Below are positions 57,838 through 64,000 of a DNA stretch of 64,000 nt, piece after piece. Both the position numbers and the translations under genes were made by a program. The notes under the pieces are model-generated. The model made no database searches, had not been told where the DNA came from, and saw nothing but the letters and a program-made list of their open reading frames with translations. The stretch spans positions 80,720-144,719 of the forward strand of contig NZ_VLNV01000008.1 of NCBI RefSeq assembly GCF_009765215.1, written 5' to 3'. The stretch is from Lysobacter prati. GTDB lineage: Bacteria > Pseudomonadota > Gammaproteobacteria > Xanthomonadales > Xanthomonadaceae. Within the stretch, counting starts at the first letter, position 1, and each line of letters begins with the position of its first letter.

Positions 57838-57929
57838 CCCACATCGCTTCACGCCCGGCGCGCACTGATGTCGGCGTCAGCGGAGACCGGACGCGCCCCG
57901 GCCCCGCCCCCAACGCAACGGAGACTGCA

Positions 57930-58406
57930 ATGAACCCCATCGCTCCCGGCCTGCTCGTCCTGCTCGCCCTGGCCACTGCACCGGCACTCGCACACGGCAA
58001 CAAGTGCAAGAAGATCCACGCCGACCTCGTCGAAATTTCGTCCACGGAAGGCTGCAATCCGGGGCTGGCCACCTGCTTCCTTGGCGAAGTCGACGGCAAT
58101 CACGGCGTGCGCGGCGTCACCCACTTCAACGGCGACAGCGGTGCCGCCGGCCCGGCGACGTCGCCCGGTTTCATCTCCTATAGCGGCCCGTTCGAGTACC
58201 GCCTCGAGAAAGGCACGCTGACCATGCGCGAAACCGGCGTCACCACGTCAGGCCCGGCAGCGGGCGTGGTCACCGCGTACCAGAAGATCGTCGCCGGCAC
58301 CGGTGAATTCGCAGGAGCCACCGGCTACTTCTTCGTCAGTGGACTGAAAGACGGCCACGGCATGATCGACACCTTCATCAACGGCGAGATCTGTTTCCAG
58401 AAGTGA
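57930..58406 (+). CDS. Small secreted protein of unknown function
   Basis: The 158-residue protein has a signal peptide ending ATAPALAHG (about residue 22). The mature part is beta-rich, with four Cys (KCKK, EGCNPGLATC, GEIC) that may form two disulfides, and a GTGEFAGATGYFFVSGL segment. The GTG.F.GA.G pattern recalls allene-oxide-cyclase-like barrels; that is a weak impression. The frame is open upstream through the previous gene, but the signal peptide marks the start. A terminator follows. Confidence 0.72.
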   Translation: MNPIAPGLLVLLALATAPALAHGNKCKKIHADLVEISSTEGCNPGLATCFLGEVDGNHGVRGVTHFNGDSGAAGPATSPGFISYSGPFEYRLEKGTLTMRETGVTTSGPAAGVVTAYQKIVAGTGEFAGATGYFFVSGLKDGHGMIDTFINGEICFQK

Positions 58407-58442
58407 TCCGCACAGCAAGGCGTCTTCCCTCACCCCAACCCT

Positions 58443-58472
58443 CTCCCGTGCACGGGAGGGGGTCTTTTTTTT
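58443..58472 (+). terminator. Terminator after the small secreted protein
   Basis: The perfect palindrome CTCCCGTGCACGGGAG (58443-58458) with flanking C and G tracts is followed by TC and eight T. It uses the CCCTCTCC-type intergenic repeat as its stem. Confidence 0.8.
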
Positions 58473-58498
58473 GCCACGCACCTAAGAGCAACGTCCTT

Positions 58499-58524
58499 GG
58501 ATCCCCGCCTCCGCGGGGATGACG
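58499..58524 (+). repeat. Short hairpin repeat, third copy
   Basis: It reads GGATCCCCGCCTCCGCGGGG then ATGACG and is preceded by AACGTCCTT as at the other two plus-strand copies. The 117-bp repeat starts 77 bp after its first base. Confidence 0.8.
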
Positions 58525-58575
58525 GGCTCCAGGTTTTTTCCGGCCTCGCCGAAGACCGTGCAACGAATTGCCGAA

Positions 58576-58692
58576 GCGTCGTCCGCCGGGTCGGGGATTG
58601 CGCAGCAGTGGGCCATGGATGGCCCACGCCCCGCCTTCGGACAGGATGTCCGACGAAGGGGCGGAGCAATCCCCGGCCCGGCGGACGACGCC
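58576..58692 (+). repeat. 117-bp three-way-junction palindromic repeat, copy D
   Basis: The same length, orientation and fold as copies A to C. It has the most perfect outer arms (GCGTCGTCCGCCGGG with CCCGGCGGACGACGCC). It lies in the convergent gap between the small secreted protein and pntB, between the two terminators. The rest of the 406-bp gap holds no gene. Confidence 0.87.
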
Positions 58693-58758
58693 CTTCGGAA
58701 GACTCACCCCAAACGTCCGGCGGACGGCGCAACACCGCAGACGAAAGCCCAAAAGCGA

Positions 58759-58782
58759 AACGGGCCGCATCAGCGGCCCGTT
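58759..58782 (-). terminator. Terminator of the pntB transcript
   Basis: On the minus strand a 10-bp stem AACGGGCCGC/GCGGCCCGTT closes a 4-nt loop and is followed by TCGCTTTT. It lies about 30 nt after the pntB stop. Confidence 0.75.
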
Positions 58783-58812
58783 TGCTTGATCACGATTTCG
58801 ACAACAAGGCGC

Positions 58813-60219
58813 TTAATGCCCGCCGCCGTCCAGCGCCTTCAACTCGCTAACCAGCGCGCTCGCCATCTCCGCACCATCGCCATAAAGCATGCGCGTATTG
58901 TCCTGATAGAACAGCGCATTCTCGATGCCGGCGAAACCCGTGCCCTTGCCGCGCTTGATGACGATCGTGTTCTTCGAGTTGGTCACGTCCAGGATCGGCA
59001 TGCCATAGATCGGCGAAGCCGGATCGGTCTTGGCGACCGGATTGACCACGTCGTTGGCACCAATCACCAGCGACACATCGGTGTTGGCGAACTCCGGATT
59101 GATATCGTCCATATCCGCGATCAGATCGTACGGCACACCGGCCTCGGCCAGCAGCACGTTCATATGGCCTGGCATCCGCCCGGCCACCGGATGGATCGCG
59201 AATTTCACCTTGACCCCGCGCTCCATCAACTTCTGGCTGAGTTCCCAGATCTTGTGCTGCGCCTGCGCCACCGCCATGCCATAGCCCGGCACGATCACCA
59301 CCCGCTCCGCATACGCCATCATCGCCGCGACATCGCCGGCCTCGATCGGCTTCTGCGTACCGCTGATCTCCTGCGCCTGCCCGCCGCCACCGAAGCTGGA
59401 GAACAGCACCCCGTGGATCGGCCGGTTCATCGCCTTGGCCATCAACTGCGTCAGCAGCGTACCTGCCGCACCGACCATGGTGCCAGCGATGATCAGCGCC
59501 TCGTTTCCGAGCACGTAACCTTCAAACGCCACCGCCAGACCGGTCAGCGCGTTGTACAGCGAGATCACCACCGGCATGTCGGCGCCGCCGATCGGCAGCG
59601 TCATCAGCACGCCCAGCGAAAGCGCCAGCACGAAGAAAGCGATGATCGCCGACGTACTCAAGGTATGAATGGCGATGCCACCCATCACGATCATCGCCAC
59701 GAACACGGCCAGGTTGAACAACTGCTGGCCCGGGAACACCACCCGCCTGTCGAGCCGCCCATCGAGCTTGGCCCAGGCAATCACCGAACCCGACAACGAC
59801 ACCGAACCGATGGCCGCGCCGAGCACGGCCAGCACCAGCGACGTCACCGACGGCGCTTGGCCCTCGCTGGAGAAGCGCAACAACTCCACCGCACCGATCG
59901 CCGCCGCCGAACCGCCGCCCATGCCGTTGTAGAGCGCGACCATCTGCGGCATGTCGGTGATGGCGACCTTCTTGCCCGACACCCACGCCAATCCCGAACC
60001 GATGCCGAGCGCCAGCACGATCAGCGCCATGTTGTGCAGGCCCGGCAGCAGGAACGTCGCCACCGTGGCGATGACCATGCCCAGGCCGGCCCAGCGGATG
60101 CCGCTGCGCGCGGTGACCGGCGAGGCCATGCGCTGCAGGCCCAGCAGGAACAGCGTGGCGGCAACTAGATAACTGGCGGCGGCGATCCAGGCAAACGTGT
60201 TCTGCATCGCGCCACTCAT
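58813..60219 (-). CDS. pntB: NAD(P) transhydrogenase subunit beta
   Basis: The 468-residue protein combines transmembrane domain II (about nine helices, residues 5-270) with the NADP(H)-binding domain III. The latter contains VVIVPGYGMAVAQAQHKIWE and SLVIGANDVVNPVAKTDPAS, with the C-terminal KRGKGTGFAGIENALFY loop. The enzyme uses the proton gradient to make NADPH. The start overlaps the pntAB stop by 4 nt. Confidence 0.97.
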   Translation of the reverse strand: MSGAMQNTFAWIAAASYLVAATLFLLGLQRMASPVTARSGIRWAGLGMVIATVATFLLPGLHNMALIVLALGIGSGLAWVSGKKVAITDMPQMVALYNGMGGGSAAAIGAVELLRFSSEGQAPSVTSLVLAVLGAAIGSVSLSGSVIAWAKLDGRLDRRVVFPGQQLFNLAVFVAMIVMGGIAIHTLSTSAIIAFFVLALSLGVLMTLPIGGADMPVVISLYNALTGLAVAFEGYVLGNEALIIAGTMVGAAGTLLTQLMAKAMNRPIHGVLFSSFGGGGQAQEISGTQKPIEAGDVAAMMAYAERVVIVPGYGMAVAQAQHKIWELSQKLMERGVKVKFAIHPVAGRMPGHMNVLLAEAGVPYDLIADMDDINPEFANTDVSLVIGANDVVNPVAKTDPASPIYGMPILDVTNSKNTIVIKRGKGTGFAGIENALFYQDNTRMLYGDGAEMASALVSELKALDGGGH

Positions 60220-60533
60220 GCCTTGCCTCCGCTCTGGGCGGAGCCGGGCTTGCGGCTGGCCTTGAACATATCGAGCATGCGCTCGGTGACGACGTAGCCG
60301 CCGGCGGCGTTGCCGGCGCCCAGCAGCACGGCGACAAAGCCGATGACCTTCTCCAGCGTCGTATCGGCGTGGCCGAGCACGACCATGGCGCCAATCAGCA
60401 CGATGCCGTGGATGAAGTTGGACCCGGACATCAGCGGCGTGTGCAGGATTACCGGCACCCGCGAGATGATCACGTGGCCGGCGATGGCCGCCAGCATGAA
60501 GATGTACAGCGCTACCAAACCGTCGCCCATCAT
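60216..60533 (-). CDS. pntAB: NAD(P) transhydrogenase subunit alpha, membrane part
   Basis: The 105-residue protein holds the three transmembrane helices of domain II contributed by the alpha chain. The motif HTPLMSGSNFIHGIVLIGAM is typical. Two ATGs stand side by side at the start. It lies immediately before pntB but away from pntAA, which is on the opposite strand 2.1 kb distant. Confidence 0.95.
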   Translation of the reverse strand: MMGDGLVALYIFMLAAIAGHVIISRVPVILHTPLMSGSNFIHGIVLIGAMVVLGHADTTLEKVIGFVAVLLGAGNAAGGYVVTERMLDMFKASRKPGSAQSGGKA

Positions 60534-60683
60534 CCCTACCCCATCTCGATGTCTCCCGCATCATAACCGTGGATGAACGCGGCGCCAGCGCCGTCCACCG
60601 GCGGCTGTCAACCGCAGCGGCCGGCAGGCGTTGTCTCCCCCGAGGACGGGCCAAGACGGTCCGCCAGACCGGGAGGGACCGCT

Positions 60684-61034
60684 ATGAGGCATGCAGCACT
60701 GCAACGCACGCTGTCGGCTGGACTCGGAATTGTCATGCTGGTCTTCACTGCCGCGGCGTTCGCCGGCGACCGTGGTGACCGGGTCGAACGGCGCATGGAC
60801 CGCAAGGGCGACCGCATCGACGCCCGCCTGGACGCCCGCGGCAACCGCATCGACCAGCGCCTGGACCGCCGTGCCGCCTGGCAGGACGCCCTCGGCCACG
60901 ACCGTCGCGCCTATCGGCTCGACCGCAAGGGCGACCGCATCGCCAACCGTCTGGACCGCCGCGGCGACCTCGCCGATGCGCGCTGGGACCGCCGTGGCGA
61001 CCGCTTCGATGCACTCTGGGATCGTTGGCATTAA
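60684..61034 (+). CDS. Small secreted protein with 11-residue Arg/Asp repeats
   Basis: The 116-residue protein has a signal peptide (cleavage near AAAFA, residue 27). The rest is built of about seven imperfect 11-residue units of pattern (L/M/W)DR(K/R)G(D/N)R(I/F)xxR, for example LDRKGDRIANR and LDRRGDLADAR. It is highly charged with regularly spaced hydrophobics, so it should form amphipathic helices. A good GGAGGG site lies 6 nt before the ATG. It precedes the ECF sigma gene by 12 bp. Function is unknown. Confidence 0.75.
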   Translation: MRHAALQRTLSAGLGIVMLVFTAAAFAGDRGDRVERRMDRKGDRIDARLDARGNRIDQRLDRRAAWQDALGHDRRAYRLDRKGDRIANRLDRRGDLADARWDRRGDRFDALWDRWH

Positions 61035-61046
61035 GCCGGGCCCCGT

Positions 61047-61655
61047 ATGCTGCGACGCGTGAGCCGCGAACCTGACGACGACGTGCTGGCCGACACTCCG
61101 GCGCAGGCACATGTGCGCGCCGCCTCCGAGGAGGCGGTCGCGCGCGTGCCGGCGTCGCTGGAGGAATTCCTCGCCGGCGTAGGCACGCGCGCATTCCGCT
61201 TCGCCGAGCTGGGACTGCGCCAGCGCGACGACTCGCTCGATGCGGTGCAGGACGCGATGATGAAGATGCTGTCCTACCGCGACCGGCCCGCCGAGGAATG
61301 GACGCCGCTGTTCTGGAGCATCCTGCGCAGCCGGATTGTCGATGTGCAGCGGCGCCGCACATTCCGGCTGCGCTGGCTGATGCCGACGCCGGAACGGGAT
61401 GACAGCACTCTGGACTGGGCCGACGACGGCCCCGATCCGTCGCGCACGTTCGACGGCCGCGAGGCCTATGCAAAGTTGTCCGAGGCGATGGCGAAACTGC
61501 CACGCCGGCAGCGCGAGGCCTTCAGCCTGCGCATCCTGGAAGAACTCGACGTCGCCACGACCGCGCGGGCGATGGGTTGCAGCGAAGGCGCGGTCAAGAC
61601 ACACCTGTCGCGCGCACGCGAAGCGCTGCAGCGACAACTGGAGGACTGGCGATGA
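61047..61655 (+). CDS. ECF-type RNA polymerase sigma factor 2
   Basis: The 202-residue factor has region 2 (DDSLDAVQDAMMKMLSYRDR, then LFWSILRSRIVDVQRRR) and region 4 (LPRRQREAFSLRILEELDVA then AMGCSEGAVKTHLSRARE). The start may be ATG at 61047 or GTG at 61059. It lies in a four-gene operon with a membrane-anchored protein and a periplasmic DUF3106 protein. Confidence 0.88.
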   Translation: MLRRVSREPDDDVLADTPAQAHVRAASEEAVARVPASLEEFLAGVGTRAFRFAELGLRQRDDSLDAVQDAMMKMLSYRDRPAEEWTPLFWSILRSRIVDVQRRRTFRLRWLMPTPERDDSTLDWADDGPDPSRTFDGREAYAKLSEAMAKLPRRQREAFSLRILEELDVATTARAMGCSEGAVKTHLSRAREALQRQLEDWR

Positions 61656-62041
61656 GCCACCACGAGAAAGACGACCACGACTTCGACCTGGCCATGCGAC
61701 GACTGCATGCGCAGGCCATTGACCAGGTCTCGCCGGCGACGCGCGCGCGCTTGCGTGTCGCCCGCCAGGCAGCAACCTCACCCGCTGTGGCGCGCGAACA
61801 TCGGCGCAGCCCGGGCTGGGTGCTGGCAACGGGCTTCGCCGCGGTGTCCGCGCTGGCGATCGGCCTGCTGATGCGGCCGTCGCCGCAGGCACCTGGCGTG
61901 ACCTCGCCTGCGCCCGCAGTGGCCGCGGCAAATACCGCGACTTACGACGCCGACACCGCCCTGGCCACGCTCGACGAGAACCCCGACCTTTACCTCTGGC
62001 TGGCGTCGAACGACGACGCCATGCCTGCTTTGGACCCGTGA
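61652..62041 (+). CDS. Single-pass membrane protein, candidate anti-sigma factor
   Basis: The 129-residue protein has a charged cytoplasmic N terminus (MSHHEKDDHDFDLAMRRLHA), one transmembrane helix (about residues 55-76), and a periplasmic Ala/Pro-rich tail. It resembles the DUF3619-like proteins that follow such sigma factors in Xanthomonadaceae. Its topology and ATGA overlap with the sigma gene suggest an anti-sigma factor; this is inference. Confidence 0.7.
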   Translation: MSHHEKDDHDFDLAMRRLHAQAIDQVSPATRARLRVARQAATSPAVAREHRRSPGWVLATGFAAVSALAIGLLMRPSPQAPGVTSPAPAVAAANTATYDADTALATLDENPDLYLWLASNDDAMPALDP

Positions 62042-62057
62042 CATGCGGAGCAATGAC

Positions 62058-62570
62058 ATGCGTAACGTTTCGCCCCTTCCTGGACTGACATGTCCCCGAC
62101 TGACGCGCGTGGCCGCGGTGCTGGCGCTGCTGGTCGCCGCCTCGCCGGTGTTTGCCGCGCCCCTGGTCGCCACGGATCCGCCGAAGGATGTGGCCGCCGC
62201 GCCGGCCAAACCGCTGCCCGCATGGGAGCAGCTAACGCCCGCCCAGCGCGAACAGCTGATCGCCCCCGTGCGCGAGCGCTGGAACGGCCAGCCCGAGGAG
62301 CGCCAGCGCATGCTCGACCGCGCCGAGCGCTGGCAGCAGATGACACCCGACCAACGCAAGCAGGCCCGCCACGGCATGAAGCGCTGGGAACACATGAGCC
62401 CGGAACAGCGCGAGCAGATGCGGGCCCTCTACGCCAAGATGCGCGGCATGGACGAGACACAGCGCGCCGCGCTCAAGGCGCAGTTCCGGGCGATGACGCC
62501 AGAGCAGCGCCGCGCGTGGGTGCAGGCCAATCCTGCCCCGCCCGGGGAGGACGGACCGCCGTCGCGCTGA
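62058..62570 (+). CDS. DUF3106 periplasmic protein
   Basis: The 170-residue protein has a signal peptide (cleavage near SPVFA, about residue 34). The rest is helical with five repeats of the type (L/M)(T/S)P(A/D/E)QR: LTPAQREQL, MTPDQRKQA, MSPEQREQM, MDETQRAAL and MTPEQRRAW. This recalls the LTxxQ motif of CpxP/Spy-type chaperones. The second in-frame ATG (62058) is chosen because GGAG lies 7 nt upstream. Confidence 0.8.
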   Translation: MRNVSPLPGLTCPRLTRVAAVLALLVAASPVFAAPLVATDPPKDVAAAPAKPLPAWEQLTPAQREQLIAPVRERWNGQPEERQRMLDRAERWQQMTPDQRKQARHGMKRWEHMSPEQREQMRALYAKMRGMDETQRAALKAQFRAMTPEQRRAWVQANPAPPGEDGPPSR

Positions 62571-62579
62571 GCAAGCAGC

Positions 62580-62605
62580 AGCCCCGGTTGGCCCAGGTCG
62601 GGGCT
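62580..62605 (+). terminator. Possible terminator after the DUF3106 gene
   Basis: AGCCCCG (62580-62586) pairs with CGGGGCT (62599-62605) around a 12-nt loop. No U-run follows, so it is a weak call. Confidence 0.35.
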
Positions 62606-62676
62606 GAAGCCCTCCCACAGTCGCCAACTGGCGCGCTCGTGCTCTAGGATGCAGCGATCAGGTTCTGGAGCGGAGC

Positions 62677-63798
62677 ATGGCGGGCATCACCATTGGCGTT
62701 GCAAGCGAAACCGCAAACGGCGAACGCCGTGTCGCACTGACCCCGGAAACCTGCAAGAAACTCGTTGCCCGCGGTGCGCGCGTGCGCGTGCAGCGTGGCG
62801 CCGGCCGCGCGGCCAGTTTCGACGACCAGGCCTACGCCGATGCGGGCGCCGAACTCGCCGACGATGCAGCTTCGGCATGGAACGACGCCGATGTGGTGCT
62901 GTGCGTGCAACCGCCTGCTGCGCAGTCACTCAACGCGTTGCGCCAGGGCACCGTCCTGGTCGGACTGCTTGCACCGCAGGGCGATACCGCACGCGGTGAA
63001 GCGATCGCCGCGCGCGGACTGCTCGCCTTTCCGCTCGAGCGGTTGCCGCGCACCACGCGTGCGCAGGCCATGGACGTGCTCAGTTCGCAGGCCGGCATGG
63101 CCGGTTACAAGGCGGTGCTGATCTCCGCACAGTTGGCACCGCGCTTCTTCCCGATGCTGACTACCGCTGCGGGCACGATCCGTCCCTCGAAGGTGCTGAT
63201 CGTCGGCGCCGGTGTCGCCGGCTTGCAGGCGGTGGCAACGGCCAAGCGCCTGGGCGCGCAGGTCGAGGGTTTCGACGTGCGTCCGGAGACGCGCGAACAG
63301 ATCGAGTCGCTGGGCGGCAAGTTCCTCGACCTGGGCGTCAGTGCCGCAGGCGAAGGCGGCTATGCACGCGCCCTCACCGACGAGGAGCGCGCCGAACAAC
63401 AGCGTCGCCTCGGCGAGCATCTCAAGGGCATCGACGTGATCGTGTGCACGGCCGCGGTTCCGGGGCGTCCTGCGCCGAAGATCATCACCTCGGCGATGGT
63501 GGCCGGAATGAAGCCCGGCAGCGTGATCGTCGACCTCGCCGCCGAGACCGGCGGCAACTGCGAGCTGACCCGCCCGGGCGAGACCATCGAGAGCAACGGC
63601 GTCACCGTCGCCGGTCCGCTCAACCTCGCCAGCAGCGGTGCGGTGCACGCCAGCGAGATGTATGCGCGCAATGTGCTCAACTTCGTCAGCCTGTTCGTGA
63701 CCGAGGAAGCCTCACGCGAAGGCCGCCTTGCCATCGACTGGAACGACGAGTTGCTGGCACGCACGGTGTGGCCGGAGCGCGCGGCGCCGCAGGCGTAA
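62677..63798 (+). CDS. pntAA: NAD(P) transhydrogenase subunit alpha, NAD-binding part
   Basis: The 373-residue protein is domain I of the proton-translocating transhydrogenase and binds NAD(H). It has ERRVALTPETCKKLVARGAR at the N terminus, SSQAGMAGYKAVLISAQLAP, the nucleotide-binding VLIVGAGVAGLQAVATAKRL, and the VDLAAETGGNCELTRPGE loop. It is on the plus strand, whereas pntAB-pntB are on the minus strand, with the sigma factor operon between. Confidence 0.95.
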   Translation: MAGITIGVASETANGERRVALTPETCKKLVARGARVRVQRGAGRAASFDDQAYADAGAELADDAASAWNDADVVLCVQPPAAQSLNALRQGTVLVGLLAPQGDTARGEAIAARGLLAFPLERLPRTTRAQAMDVLSSQAGMAGYKAVLISAQLAPRFFPMLTTAAGTIRPSKVLIVGAGVAGLQAVATAKRLGAQVEGFDVRPETREQIESLGGKFLDLGVSAAGEGGYARALTDEERAEQQRRLGEHLKGIDVIVCTAAVPGRPAPKIITSAMVAGMKPGSVIVDLAAETGGNCELTRPGETIESNGVTVAGPLNLASSGAVHASEMYARNVLNFVSLFVTEEASREGRLAIDWNDELLARTVWPERAAPQA

Positions 63799-63846
63799 TC
63801 GAGGCAGGGGCGCCGACGTAGCGAGCGCCCCACCGTCCTGAACATC

Positions 63847-63925
63847 GTCATCCCGGTAAACGCCGGGACCCAGGCTGTCACGACATCAGCCCTGTCACCG
63901 TCATCCCGGCGAACGCCGGGATCCA
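63847..63925 (-). repeat. Two tandem short hairpin repeats, reverse orientation
   Basis: GTCATCCCGG..CCGGGACC (63847-63871) and GTCATCCCGG..CCGGGATCCA (63900-63925) are reverse-complement relatives of the short hairpin unit found elsewhere, with CCCGG instead of CCCCG in the stem. At 63976-63986 the text GCGTCGTCCGC matches the left end of the 117-bp repeat, but what follows up to the window edge diverges, so it cannot be called a copy. Confidence 0.65.
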
Positions 63926-64000
63926 TCTTGACGTTGCCGTTGCTCCAGCCGCAGGGCGGCGGTCTCCGGGATGGCGTCGTCCGCAGAGGCGGGGAGTGCT

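Noticed and set aside
40106-58692. Repeats as a CRISPR array or insertion sequence
   Set aside because: Copies are kilobases apart without regular spacers, and none encloses a transposase frame or shows clear target-site duplications.

Overview
The window reads as a chromosomal segment of a GC-rich gammaproteobacterium of the Xanthomonadaceae, most like Lysobacter and its relatives. This rests on protein style (RpoB, RpoC, EF-Tu, S3), on the gene order TPR protein-lolB-ispE-tRNA-Gln-prs-rplY-pth-ychF, on a secreted subtilase with PPC and P domains, and on abundant palindromic intergenic repeats. The genus is an inference; no rRNA gene is present.

Positions 1-35248 are read almost entirely from the minus strand and hold the translation and transcription core. 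In transcription order (right to left) they are: an LbcA-position TPR protein, lolB, ispE, tRNA-Gln, prs, rplY, pth, ychF; tRNA-Tyr, tRNA-Gly, tRNA-Thr and tufB; tRNA-Trp, secE, nusG, rplK, rplA, rplJ, rplL, rpoB, rpoC; the str operon rpsL, rpsG, fusA, tufA; and the S10 and spc operons from rpsJ to a rpsE gene cut by the window edge. The two tuf genes are identical over about 1194 bp. The str and S10 operons carry matching promoters and a matching leader hairpin. The spc operon has two unusually long, structured gaps.

Positions 35376-45799 are mostly plus strand: hemA, prfA, a GNAT acetyltransferase, an SPINDLY/OGT-like TPR glycosyltransferase, moaB, an XRE regulator coupled to ppk2, then (minus) acylphosphatase, a TlpA-like lipoprotein and a YihY protein, and (plus) wrbA, a DUF2069 protein and a short asparaginase-domain protein.

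Positions 46140-64000 are more accessory: the secreted S8 protease, sufT, a MocR-type regulator divergent from a small membrane protein, a large MscS-type channel, an ECF sigma factor followed by two small membrane proteins, an AraC regulator coupled to a paralogue of the first membrane protein, a small secreted protein, and the proton-translocating transhydrogenase. The transhydrogenase is split: pntAB-pntB on the minus strand and pntAA on the plus strand. Between them lies an operon for a hendecad-repeat secreted protein, a second ECF sigma factor, a candidate membrane anti-sigma protein and a DUF3106 periplasmic protein.

The most striking unnamed feature is a 117-bp, three-way-junction palindromic repeat present four times, always in the same orientation and usually preceded by a second short hairpin repeat. 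No CRISPR array, phage, integrase or transposase was seen.
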